Shown here: positions 23,687 to 35,201 of the stretch, one piece after another | Numbering within the stretch: the stretch's first letter is position 1 | Layout of the letters: every line of letters starts with the position of its first letter | Assembly: GCA_023078555.1 (NCBI GenBank) | Contig: CM041199.1 | Span: 8,933,315 to 8,997,314, forward strand | DNA: 64,000 nt | Direction of reading: 5' to 3' | Origin: Ulva prolifera | Taxonomy: Eukaryota; Chlorophyta; Ulvophyceae; Ulvales; Ulvaceae | Notes under the pieces: generated by a model | Seen by the model: the letters and a program-made list of their open reading frames with translations, nothing else | Database searches by the model: none | What the model was told of the DNA's origin: nothing | Position numbers and translations under genes: made by a program

Positions 23687-25821
23687 CTAGGCAACTCCCA
23701 AGCATAATTGCATAGATACCAGGTGGCTTAAGCAACTCCCAAGCCTGTCTAGGCAACTCCCAAGCATAATTGCATATATACCAGGTGGCTTAAGCAACTC
23801 CCAAGCCTGTCTACGCAACTCCCAAGCATGTCTAGTCAACTCCTCAGCATGTTTGCGTAGAAACAAAGTCGTTTTAGCAACTCCCAAGCATGTCTAGTCA
23901 ACTCCCAAGCATAATTGCATAGATACCATGTGGCTTAAGCAACTCCCAAGCATGTCTAGTCAAGTCCCAAGCATGTTTGCGTAGAAACCAGGTGGCTTCA
24001 GCAACTCCCAAGCCTGTCTAGGCAACTCCCAAGCATAATTGCATAGATACCAGGTGGCTTAAGCAACGCCCAAGCCTGTCTAGTCAACTCCCAAGCATGT
24101 TTGCGTAGAAACCAGGTGGCTTAAGCAACTCCCAAGCCCGTCTAGGCAACTCCCAAGCATGTTTGCGTAGAAACCTGGTCGCTTAAGCAACTTTCAAGCC
24201 TGTCTAGGCAACTCCCAAGCATGTCTACTCAACTCCCAAGCATAATTGCATAGATACCAGGTGGCTTAAGCAACTCCCAAGCCTGTCTAGTCAAGTCCCA
24301 AGCATGTTTGCGTAGAAACCAGGTGGCTTAAGCAACTCCCAAGCCTGTCTAGGCAACTCCCAAGCATAATTGCATAGATACCAGGTGGCTTAAGCAACTC
24401 CCAAGCCTGTCTAGTTAACTCCCAAGCATGTTTGCGTAGAAACCAGGTGGCTTAAGCAACTCCCAAGCCCGTCTAGGCAACTCCCAAGCATGTTTGCGTA
24501 GAAACCTGGTCGCTTAAGCAACTCCCAAGCCTGTCTAGGCAACTCCCAAGCCAGTATAGTCAACTCCCAAGCATGTTTGCGTAGAAACCAGGTGGCTTAA
24601 GCAACTCCCAAGCCCGTCTAGGCAACTCCCAAGCATGTTTGCGTAGAAACCTGGTCGCTTAAGCAACTCCCAAGCCTGTCTAGGCAACTCCCAAGCATGT
24701 CTACTCAACTCCCAAGCATGTTTGCGTAGAAACAAAGTCGTTTTAGCAACTCCCAAGCATGTCTAGTCAACTCCCAAGCATAATTGCATAGATACCAGGT
24801 GGCTGAAGCAACTCCCAAGCCTGTCTAGGCAACTCCCAAGCATAATTGCATAGATACCAGGTGGCTTAAGCAACTCCCAAGCCTGTCTACGCAGCTCCCC
24901 AGCATGTCTAGTCAACTCCTCAGCATGTTTGCGTAGAAACAAAGTCGTTTTAGCAACTCCCAAGCATGTCTAGTCAAGTCCCAAGCATGTTTGCGTAGAA
25001 ACCAGGTGGCTTAAGCAACTCCCAAGCCCGTCTAGGCAACTCCCAAGCATGTTTGCGTAGAAACCTGGTCGCTTAAGCAACTCCCAAGCCTGTCTAGGCA
25101 ACTCCCAAGCATATTTGCATAGATACCAGGTGGCTTAAGCAACTCCCAAGCCTGTCTAGGCAACTCCCAAGCATAATTGCATATATACCAGGTGGCTTAA
25201 GCAACTCCCAAGCCTGTCTACGCAACTCCCAAGCATGTTTGCGTAGAAACCAGGTGGCTTAAGCAACTCCCAAGTCCGTCTAGGCAACTCCCAAGCATGT
25301 TTGCGTAGAAACCTGGTCGCTTAAGCAACTCCCAAGCCTGTCTAGGCAACTCCCAAGCCTGTCTAGTCAACTCCCAAGCATGTTTGCGTAGAAACCAGGT
25401 GGCTTAAGCAACTCCCAAGCCCGTCTAGGCAACTCCCAAGCATGTTTGCGTAGAAACCTGGTCGCTTAAGCAACTCCCAAGCCTGTCTAGGCAACTCCCA
25501 AGCATGTCTACTCAACTCCCAAGCATGTTTGTGTAGAAACAAAGTCGTTTTAGCAACTCCCAAGCATGTCTAGTCAACTCCCAAGCATAATTGCATAGAT
25601 ACCAGGTGGCTGAAGCAACTCCCAAGCCTGTCTAGGCAACTCCCAAGCATAATTGCATAGATACCAGGTGGCTTAAGCAACTCCCAAGCCTGTCTACGCA
25701 GCTCCCCAGCATGTCTAGTCAACTCCTCAGCATGTTTGCGTAGAAACAAAGTCGTTTTAGCAACTCCCAAGCATGTCTAGTCAACTCCCAAGCATAATTG
25801 CATAGATACCAGGTGGCTGAA
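23687..25821. repeat. P-type module
   Basis: Ordinary monomers aligned with 13.5-15.4 kb (offset 10,411) after a 207-bp extra segment at 23,687-23,893. Private variants noticed are CCAGTATAGTC (near 24,551), GCATATTTGCATAG (near 25,109), CAAGTCCGTCTAGG (near 25,272) and GTTTGTGTAG (near 25,529). The CAAGTCCGTC variant recurs at about 28,649, linking this block to the duplicated region to the right. An 807-bp step joins 24,763 and 25,570. Confidence 0.78.
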
Positions 25822-28800
25822 GCAACTCCCAAGCCTGTCTAGGCAACTCCCAAGCCTGTCTAGTCAACTCCCAAGCATGTTAGCGTAGAAACCAGGTGGC
25901 TTAAGCAACTCCCAAGCCGGTCTAGTGAACTCCCAAGCACGTTTGCGTAGAAACCAGGTGGCTTAAGCAACTCCCAAGCCCGTCTAGGCAACTCCCAAGC
26001 ATAATTGCATAGATACCATGTGGCTGAGGCAACTCCCAAGCCTGTCCAGGCAACTCCCAAGCATGTCTACTCAACTCCCAAGCATGTTTGCGTAGAAACC
26101 TGGTCGCTTAAGCAACTCCCAAGCCTGTCTAGGCAACTCCCAAGCCTGTCTAGTCAACTCCCAAGCATGTTTGCGTAGAAACCAGGTGGCTTAAGCAACT
26201 CCCAAGCCCGTCTAGGCAACTCCCAAGCATGTTTGCGTAGAAACCTGGTCGCTTAAGCAACTCCCAAGCCTGTCTAGGCAACTCCCAAGCATAATTGCAT
26301 AGATACCAGGTGGCTTAAGCAACTCCCAAGCCTGTCTAGGCAACTCCCAAGCATAATTGCATAGATACCAGGTGGCTGAAGCAACTCCCAAGCCTGTCTA
26401 GGCAACTCCCAAGCCTGTCTAGTCAACTCCCAAGCATGTTAGCGTAGAAACCAGGTGGCTTAAGCAACTCCCAAGCCGGTCTAGTGAACTCCCAAGCACG
26501 TTTGCGTAGAAACCAGGTGGCTTAAGCAACTCCCAAGCCCGTCTAGGCAACTCCCAAGCATAATTGCATAGATACCATGTGGCTGAGGCAACTCCCAAGC
26601 CTGTCCAGGCAACTCCCAAGCATGTCTACTCAACTCCCAAGCATGTTTGCGTAGAAACCTGGTCGCTTAAGCAACTCCCAAGCCTGTCTAGGCAACTCCC
26701 AAGCCTGTCTAGTCAACTCCCAAGCATGTTTGCGTAGAAACCAGGTGGCTTAAGCAACTCCCAAGCCCGTCTAGTGAACTCCCAAGCACGTTTGCGTAGA
26801 AACCATGTGGCTTAAGCAACTCCCAAGCCCGTCTAGGCAACTCCCAAGCATAATTGCATAGATACCATGTGGCTGAGGCAACTCCCAAGCCTGTCCAGGC
26901 AACTCCCAAGCATGTCTACTCAACTCCCAAGCATGTTTGCGTAAAAAAACCTGGTCGCTTAAGCAACTCCCAAGCCTGTCTAGGCAACTCCCAAGCCTGT
27001 CTAGTCAACTCCCAAGCATGTTTGCGTAGAAACCAGGTGGCTTAAGCAACTCCCAAGCCCGTCTAGGCAACTCCCAAGCATGTTTGCGTAGAAACCTGGT
27101 CGCTTAAGCAACTCCCAAGCCTGTCTAGGCAACTCCCAAGCATGTCTACTCAACTCCCAAGCATGTTTGCGTAGAAACAAAGTCGTTTTAGCAACTCCCA
27201 AGCATGTCTACTCAACTCCCAAGCATAATTGCATAGATACCAGATGGCTTAAGCAACTCCCAAGCCTGTCTAGTCAAGTCCCAAGCATGTTTGCGTAGAA
27301 ACCAGGTGGCTTAAGCAACTCCCAAGCCTGTCTAGGCAACTCCCAAGCATAATTGCATAGATACCAGGTGGCTTAAGCAACTCCCAAGCCTGTCTAGTTA
27401 ACTCCCAAGCATGTTTGCGTAGAAACCAGGTGGCTTAAGCAACTCCCAAGCCCGTCTAGGCAACTCCCAAGCATGTTTGCGTAGAAACCTGGTCGCTTAA
27501 GCAACTCCCAAGCCTGTCTAGGCAACTCCCAAGCCTGTATAGTCAACTCCCAAGCATGTTTGCGTAGAAACCAGGTGGCTTAAGCAACTCCCAAGCCCGT
27601 CTAGGCAACTCCCAAGCATGTTTGCGTAGAAACCTGGTCGCTTAAGCAACTCCCAAGCCTGTCTAGGCAACTCCCAAGCATGTCTACTCAACTCCCAAGC
27701 ATGTTTGCGTAGAAACAAAGTCGTTTTAGCAACTCCCAAGCATGTCTAGTCAACTCCGAAGCATAATTGCATAGATACCAGGTGGCTGAAGCAACTCCCA
27801 AGCCTGTCTAGGCAACTCCCAAGCATAATTGCATAGATACCAGGTGGCTTAAGCAACTCCCAAGCCTGTCTACGCAGCTCCCCAGCATGTCTAGTCAACT
27901 CCTCAGCATGTTTGCGTAGAAACAAAGTCGTTTTAGCAACTCCCAAGCATGTCTAGTCAAGTCCCAAGCATGTTTGCGTAGAAACCAGGTGGCTTAAGCA
28001 ACTCCCAAGCCCGTCTAGGCAACTCCCAAGCCTGTCTAGGCAACTCCCAAGCATAATTGCATAGATACCAGGTGGCTTAAGCAACTCCCAAGCCTGTCTA
28101 CGCAGCTCCCAAGCATAATTGCATAGATACCAGGTGGCTTAAGCAACTCCCAAGCCTGTCTAGGCAACTCCCAAGCATGTCTACTCAACTCCCAAGCATG
28201 TTTGCGTAGAAACAAAGTCGTTTTAGCAACTCCCAAGCATGTCTAGTCAACTCCGAAGCATAATTGCATAGATACCAGGTGGCTGAAGCAACTCCCAAGC
28301 CTGTCTAGGCAACTCCCAAGCATAATTGCATAGATACCAGGTGGCTTAAGCAACTCCCAAGCCTGTCTACGCAGCTCCCCAGCATGTCTAGTCAACTCCT
28401 CAGCATGTTTGCGTAGAAACAAAGTCGTTTTAGCAACTCCCAAGCATGTCTAGTCAAGTCCCAAGCATGTTTGCGTAGAAACCAGGTGGCTTAAGCAACT
28501 CCCAAGCCCGTCTAGGCAACTCCCAAGCCTGTCTAGGCAACTCCCAAGCATAATTGCATATATACCAGGTGGCTTAAGCAACTCCCAAGCCTGTCTACGC
28601 AACTCCCAAGCATGTTTGCGTAGAAACCAGGTGGCTTAAGCAACTCCCAAGTCCGTCTAGGCAACTCCCAAGCATGTTTGCGTAGAAACCTGGTCGCTTA
28701 AGCAACTCCCAAGCCTGTCTAGGCAACTCCCAAGCCTGTCTAGTCAACTCCCAAGCATGTTAGCGTAGAAACCAGGTGGCTTAAGCAACTCCCAAGCCGG

Positions 28801-31042
28801 TCTAGTGAACTCCCAAGCACGTTTGCGTAGAAACCAGGTGGCTTAAGCAACTCCCAAGCCCGTCTAGGCAACTCCCAAGCATAATTGCATAGATACCATG
28901 TGGCTGAGGCAACTCCCAAGCCTGTCCAGGCAACTCCCAAGCATGTCTACTCAACTCCCAAGCATGTTTGCGTAGAAACCTGGTCGCTTAAGCAACTCCC
29001 AAGCCTGTCTAGGCAACTCCCAAGCCTGTCTAGTCAACTCCCAAGCATGTTTGCGTAGAAACCAGGTGGCTTAAGCAACTCCCAAGCCCGTCTAGGCAAC
29101 TCCCAAGCATGTTTGCGTAGAAACCTGGTCGCTTAAGCAACTCCCAAGCCTGTCTAGGCAACTCCCAAGCATAATTGCATAGATACCAGGTGGCTTAAGC
29201 AACTCCCAAGCCTGTCTAGGCAACTCCCAAGCATAATTGCATAGATACCAGGTGGCTGAAGCAACTCCCAAGCCTGTCTAGGCAACTCCCAAGCCTGTCT
29301 AGTCAACTCCCAAGCATGTTAGCGTAGAAACCAGGTGGCTTAAGCAACTCCCAAGCCGGTCTAGTGAACTCCCAAGCACGTTTGCGTAGAAACCAGGTGG
29401 CTTAAGCAACTCCCAAGCCCGTCTAGGCAACTCCCAAGCATAATTGCATAGATACCATGTGGCTGAGGCAACTCCCAAGCCTGTCCAGGCAACTCCCAAG
29501 CATGTCTACTCAACTCCCAAGCATGTTTGCGTAGAAACCTGGTCGCTTAAGCAACTCCCAAGCCTGTCTAGGCAACTCCCAAGCCTGTCTAGTCAACTCC
29601 CAAGCATGTTTGCGTAGAAACCAGGTGGCTTAAGCAACTCCCAAGCCCGTCTAGTGAACTCCCAAGCACGTTTGCGTAGAAACCATGTGGCTTAAGCAAC
29701 TCCCAAGCCCGTCTAGGCAACTCCCAAGCATAATTGCATAGATACCATGTGGCTGAGGCAACTCCCAAGCCTGTCCAGGCAACTCCCAAGCATGTCTACT
29801 CAACTCCCAAGCATGTTTGCGTAAAAAAACCTGGTCGCTTAAGCAACTCCCAAGCCTGTCTAGGCAACTCCCAAGCCTGTCTAGTCAACTCCCAAGCATG
29901 TTTGCGTAGAAACCAGGTGGCTTAAGCAACTCCCAAGCCCGTCTAGGCAACTCCCAAGCATGTTTGCGTAGAAACCTGGTCGCTTAAGCAACTCCCAAGC
30001 CTGTCTAGGCAACTCCCAAGCATGTCTACTCAACTCCCAAGCATGTTTGCGTAGAAACAAAGTCGTTTTAGCAACTCCCAAGCATGTCTACTCAACTCCC
30101 AAGCATAATTGCATAGATACCAGATGGCTTAAGCAACTCCCAAGCCTGTCTAGTCAAGTCCCAAGCATGTTTGCGTAGAAACCAGGTGGCTTAAGCAACT
30201 CCCAAGCCTGTCTAGGCAACTCCCAAGCATAATTGCATAGATACCAGGTGGCTTAAGCAACTCCCAAGCCTGTCTAGTTAACTCCCAAGCATGTTTGCGT
30301 AGAAACCAGGTGGCTTAAGCAACTCCCAAGCCCGTCTAGGCAACTCCCAAGCATGTTTGCGTAGAAACCTGGTCGCTTAAGCAACTCCCAAGCCTGTCTA
30401 GGCAACTCCCAAGCCTGTATAGTCAACTCCCAAGCATGTTTGCGTAGAAACCAGGTGGCTTAAGCAACTCCCAAGCCCGTCTAGGCAACTCCCAAGCATG
30501 TTTGCGTAGAAACCTGGTCGCTTAAGCAACTCCCAAGCCTGTCTAGGCAACTCCCAAGCATGTCTACTCAACTCCCAAGCATGTTTGCGTAGAAACAAAG
30601 TCGTTTTAGCAACTCCCAAGCATGTCTAGTCAACTCCGAAGCATAATTGCATAGATACCAGGTGGCTGAAGCAACTCCCAAGCCTGTCTAGGCAACTCCC
30701 AAGCATAATTGCATAGATACCAGGTGGCTTAAGCAACTCCCAAGCCTGTCTACGCAGCTCCCCAGCATGTCTAGTCAACTCCTCAGCATGTTTGCGTAGA
30801 AACAAAGTCGTTTTAGCAACTCCCAAGCATGTCTAGTCAAGTCCCAAGCATGTTTGCGTAGAAACCAGGTGGCTTAAGCAACTCCCAAGCCCGTCTAGGC
30901 AACTCCCAAGCCTGTCTAGGCAACTCCCAAGCATAATTGCATAGATACCAGGTGGCTTAAGCAACTCCCAAGCCTGTCTACGCAGCTCCCAAGCATAATT
31001 GCATAGATACCAGGTGGCTTAAGCAACTCCCAAGCCTGTCTA
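25822..31042. repeat. 2880-bp spaced higher-order repeat, two copies
   Basis: About 25,822-28,162 reappears at 28,702-31,042. Shared private markers prove the relationship: GTAAAAAAACC (26,941 and 29,821), ACCAGATGGC (near 27,238 and 30,118), CTGTATAGTC (near 27,535 and 30,415) and CTCCGAAGC (near 27,754 and 30,634). Between the copies, 28,163-28,701 is a patchwork of an echo of 27.66-27.97 kb (497-bp step) and the CAAGTCCGTC block. The copies part at 28,162/31,042, where CTAGGCAACTCC continues one and CTACGCAGCTCC the other. Confidence 0.87.
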
Positions 31043-31424
31043 CGCAGCTCCCCAGCATGTCTAGTCAACTCCTCAGCATGTTTGCGTAGAAACAAAGTCG
31101 TTTTAGCAACTCCCAAGCATGTCTAGTCAACTCCCAAGCATAATTGCATAGATACCAGGTGGCTGAAGCAACTCCCAAGCCTGTCTAGGCAACTCCCAAG
31201 CCTGTCTAGGCAACTCCCAAGCATAATTGCATAGATACCAGGTGGCTTAAGCAACTCCCAAGCCTGTCTACGCAGCTCCCTAGCATGTCTAGTCAACTCC
31301 TCAGCATGTTTGCGTAGAAACAAAGTCGTTTTAGCAACTCCCAAGCATGTCTAGTCAACTCCCAAGCATAATTGCATAGATACCAGGTGGCTGAAGCAAC
31401 TCCCAAGCCTGTCTAGGCAACTCC
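31043..31424. repeat. Short run of GCAGCTCC monomers
   Basis: Ordinary monomers with GCAGCTCCCCAGC and GCAGCTCCCTAGC variants and an extra S monomer near 31,200, which makes the spacing 21 bp longer than in sister copies. The CCCTAGC variant is shared with the copies near 36,165 and 40,058. No gene or other feature is seen. Confidence 0.75.
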
Positions 31425-33951
31425 CAAGCATGTCTAGTCAACTCCCAAGCATAATTGCATAGATACCAGGTGGCTTAAGCAACTCCCAAGCCTGTCTAGG
31501 CAACTCCCAAGCATAATTGCATATATACCAGGTGGCTTAAGCAACTCCCAAGCCTGTCTACGCAACTCCCAAGCATGTTTGCGTAGAAACCAGGTGGCTT
31601 AAGCAACTCCCAAGCCCGTCTAGGCAACTCCCAAGCATGTTTGCGTAGAAACCTGGTCGCTTAAGCAACTCCCAAGCCTGTCTAGGCAACTCCCAAGCCT
31701 GTCTAGTCAACTCCCAAGCATGTTTGCGTAGAAACCAGGTGGCTTAAGCAACTCCCAAGCCCGTCTAGGCAACTCCCAAGCATGTTTGCGTAGAAACCTG
31801 GTCGCTTAAGCAACTCCCAAGCCTGTCTAGGCAACTCCCAAGCATGTCTACTCAACTCCCAAGCATGTTTGCGTAGAAACAAAGTCGTTTTAGCAACTCC
31901 CAAGCATGTCTAGTCAACTCCCAAGCATAATTGCATAGATACCAGGTGGCTGAAGCAACTCCCAAGCCTGTCTAGGCAACTCCCAAGCATAATTGCATAG
32001 ATACCAGGTGGCTTAAGCAACTCCCAAGCCTGTCTACGCAGCTCCCCAGCATGTCTAGTCAACTCCTCAGCATGTTTGCGTAGAAACAAAGTCGTTTTAG
32101 CAACTCCCAAGCATGTCTAGTCAACTCCCAAGCATAATTGCATAGATACCAGGTGGCTGAAGCAACTCCCAAGCCTGTCTAGGCAACTCCCAAGCCTGTC
32201 TAGTCAACTCCCAAGCATGTTAGCGTAGAAACCAGGTGGCTTAAGCAACTCCCAAGCCGGTCTAGTGAACTCCCAAGCACGTTTGCGTAGAAACCAGGTG
32301 GCTTAAGCAACTCCCAAGCCCGTCTAGGCAACTCCCAAGCATAATTGCATAGATACCATGTGGCTGAGGCAACTCCCAAGCCTGTCCAGGCAACTCCCAA
32401 GCATGTCTACTCAACTCCCAAGCATGTTTGCGTAGAAACCTGGTCGCTTAAGCAACTCCCAAGCCTGTCTAGGCAACTCCCAAGCCTGTCTAGTCAACTC
32501 CCAAGCATGTTTGCGTAGAAACCAGGTGGCTTAAGCAACTCCCAAGCCCGTCTAGGCAACTCCCAAGCATGTTTGCGTAGAAACCTGGTCGCTTAAGCAA
32601 CTCCCAAGCCTGTCTAGGCAACTCCCAAGCATGTCTACTCAACTCCCAAGCATGTTTGCGTAGAAACAAAGTCGTTTTAGCAACTCCCAAGCATGTCTAG
32701 TCAACTCCCAAGCATAATTGCATAGATACCAGGTGGCTGAAGCAACTCCCAAGCCTGTCTAGGCAACTCCCAAGCATAATTGCATAGATACCAGGTGGCT
32801 TAAGCAACTCCCAAGCCTGTCTACGCAACTCCCAAGCATGTTTGCGTAGAAACCAGGTGGCTTAAGCAACTCCCAAGCCCGTCTAGGCAACTCCCAAGCA
32901 TGTTTGCGTAGAAACCTGGTCGCTTAAGCAACTCCCAAGCCTGTCTAGGCAACTCCCAAGCCTGTCTAGTCAACTCCCAAGCATGTTTGCGTAGAAACCA
33001 GGTGGCTTAAGCAACTCCCAAGCCCGTCTAGGCAACTCCCAAGCATGTTTGCGTAGAAACCTGGTCGCTTAAGCAACTCCCAAGCCTGTCTAGGCAACTC
33101 CCAAGCATGTCTACTCAACTCCCAAGCATGTTTGCGTAGAAACAAAGTCGTTTTAGCAACTCCCAAGCATGTCTAGTCAACTCCCAAGCATAATTGCATA
33201 GATACCAGGTGGCTGAAGCAACTCCCAAGCCTGTCTAGGCAACTCCCAAGCATAATTGCATAGATACCAGGTGGCTTAAGCAACTCCCAAGCCTGTCTAC
33301 GCAGCTCCCCAGCATGTCTAGTCAACTCCTCAGCATGTTTGCGTAGAAACAAAGTCGTTTTAGCAACTCCCAAGCATGTCTAGTCAACTCCCAAGCATAA
33401 TTGCATAGATACCAGGTGGCTGAAGCAACTCCCAAGCCTGTCTAGGCAACTCCCAAGCATGTCTAGTCAACTCCCAAGCATGTTAGCGTAGAAACCAGGT
33501 GGCTTAAGCAACTCCCAAGCCGGTCTAGTGAACTCCCAAGCACGTTTGCGTAGAAACCAGGTGGCTTAAGCAACTCCCAAGCCCGTCTAGGCAACTCCCA
33601 AGCATAATTGCATAGATACCATGTGGCTGAGGCAACTCCCAAGCCTGTCCAGGCAACTCCCAAGCATGTCTACTCAACTCCCAAGCATGTTTGCGTAGAA
33701 ACCTGGTCGCTTAAGCAACTCCCAAGCCTATCTAGGCAACTCCCAAGCCTGTCTAGTCAACTCCCAAGCATGTTTGCGTAGAAACCAGGTGGCGTAAGCA
33801 ACTCCCAAGCCCGTCTAGGCAACTCCCAAGCATGTTTGCGTAGAAACCTGGTCGCTTAAGCAACTCCCAAGCCTGTCTAGGCAACTCCCAAGCATGTCTA
33901 CTCAACTCCCAAGCATGTTTGCGTAGAAACAAAGTCGTTTTAGCAACTCCC
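31425..33951. repeat. 1263-bp higher-order repeat, two tandem copies
   Basis: The segment 31,425-32,688 is followed directly by its copy 32,688-33,951, with anchors at 31,703/32,966, 31,910/33,173, 32,200/33,463 and 32,490/33,753. The first copy keeps the TATATACC monomer near 31,513 while the second has TAGATACC. The second has private CTATCTAGG (near 33,728) and GGTGGCGTAAG (near 33,790) changes. The left copy aligns with 25.1-26.1 kb at offset 6340. Confidence 0.85.
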
Positions 33952-35201
33952 AAGCCTGTCTAGGCAACTCCCAAGCATAATTGCATAGATACCAGGTGGC
34001 TTAAGCAACTCCCAAGCCTGTCTACGCAACTCCCAAGCATGTCTAGTCAACTCCCAAGCATGTTTGCGTAGAAAGCTGGTCGCTTAAGCAACTCCCAAGC
34101 CCGTCTAGGCAACTCCCAAGCATAATTGCATAGATACCATGTGGCTTAAGCAACTCCCAAGCCTGTCTACGCAACTCCCAAGCATGTCTAGTCTACTCCC
34201 AAGCATGTTTGCGCAGAAACCAGGTGGGTTAAGCAACTCCCAAGCCTGTCTAGGCAACTCCCAAGCATAATTGCATAGATACCATGTGGCTTAAGCAACT
34301 CCCAAGCATGTCTAGTCAACTCCCAAGCATAATTGCATAGATACCAGGTGGCTGAAGCAACTCCCAAGCCTGTCTAGGCAACTCCCAAGCATAATTGCAT
34401 AGATACCAGGTGGCTTAAGCAACTCCCAAGCCTGTCTACGCAACTCCCAAGCATGTTTGCGTAGAAACCAGGTGGCTTAAGCAACTCCCAAGCCCGTCTA
34501 GGCAACTCCCAAGCATGTTTGCGTAGAAACCTGGTCGCTTAAGCAACTCCCAAGCCTGTCTAGGCAACTCCCAAGCCTGTCTAGTCAACTCCCAAGCATG
34601 TTTGCGTAGAAACCAGGTGGCTTAAGCAACTCCCAAGCCCGTCTAGGCAACTCCCAAGCATGTTTGCGTAGAAACCTGGTCGCTTAAGCAACTCCCAAGC
34701 CTGTCTAGGCAACTCCCAAGCCTGTCTAGTCAACTCCCAAGCATGTTTGCGTAGAAACCAGGTGGCTTAAGCAACTCCCAAGCCCGTCTAGGCAACTCCC
34801 AAGCATGTTTGCGTAGAAACCTGGTCGCTTAAGCAACTCCCAAGCCTGTCTAGGCAACTCCCAAGCATGTCTACTCAACTCCCAAGCATGTTTGCGTAGA
34901 AACAAAGTCGTTTTAGCAACTCCCAAGCATGTCTAGTCAACTCCCAAGCATAATTGCATAGATACCAGGTGGCTGAAGCAACTCCCAAGCCTGTCTAGGC
35001 AACTCCCAAGCATAATTGCATAGATACCAGGTGGCTTAAGCAACTCCCAAGCCTGTCTACGCAACTCCCAAGCATGTTTGCGTAGAAACCAGGTGGCTTA
35101 AGCAACTCCCAAGCCCGTCTAGGCAACTCCCAAGCATGTTTGCGTAGAAACCTGGTCGCTTAAGCAACTCCCAAGCCTGTCTAGGCAACTCCCAAGCCTG
35201 T
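33952..35201. repeat. Truncated Q-type start joined to P-type monomers
   Basis: The first 340 bp carry GAAAGCTGGTCG (near 34,073) and GCGCAGAAACC with GTGGGTTAAG (near 34,211), the beginning of a Q-type module, but the V variants do not follow. Instead the order switches near 34,310 to ordinary monomers. A 145-bp step (L+S plus L+S+S) is duplicated near 34,572-34,860, and a 476-bp step joins 34,726 and 35,202. Confidence 0.75.

Noticed and set aside
26938..26955. Promoter or terminator signal at the A7 run
   Set aside because: The A7 run is a two-base expansion plus one substitution within an ordinary long monomer and has no associated hairpin or gene.
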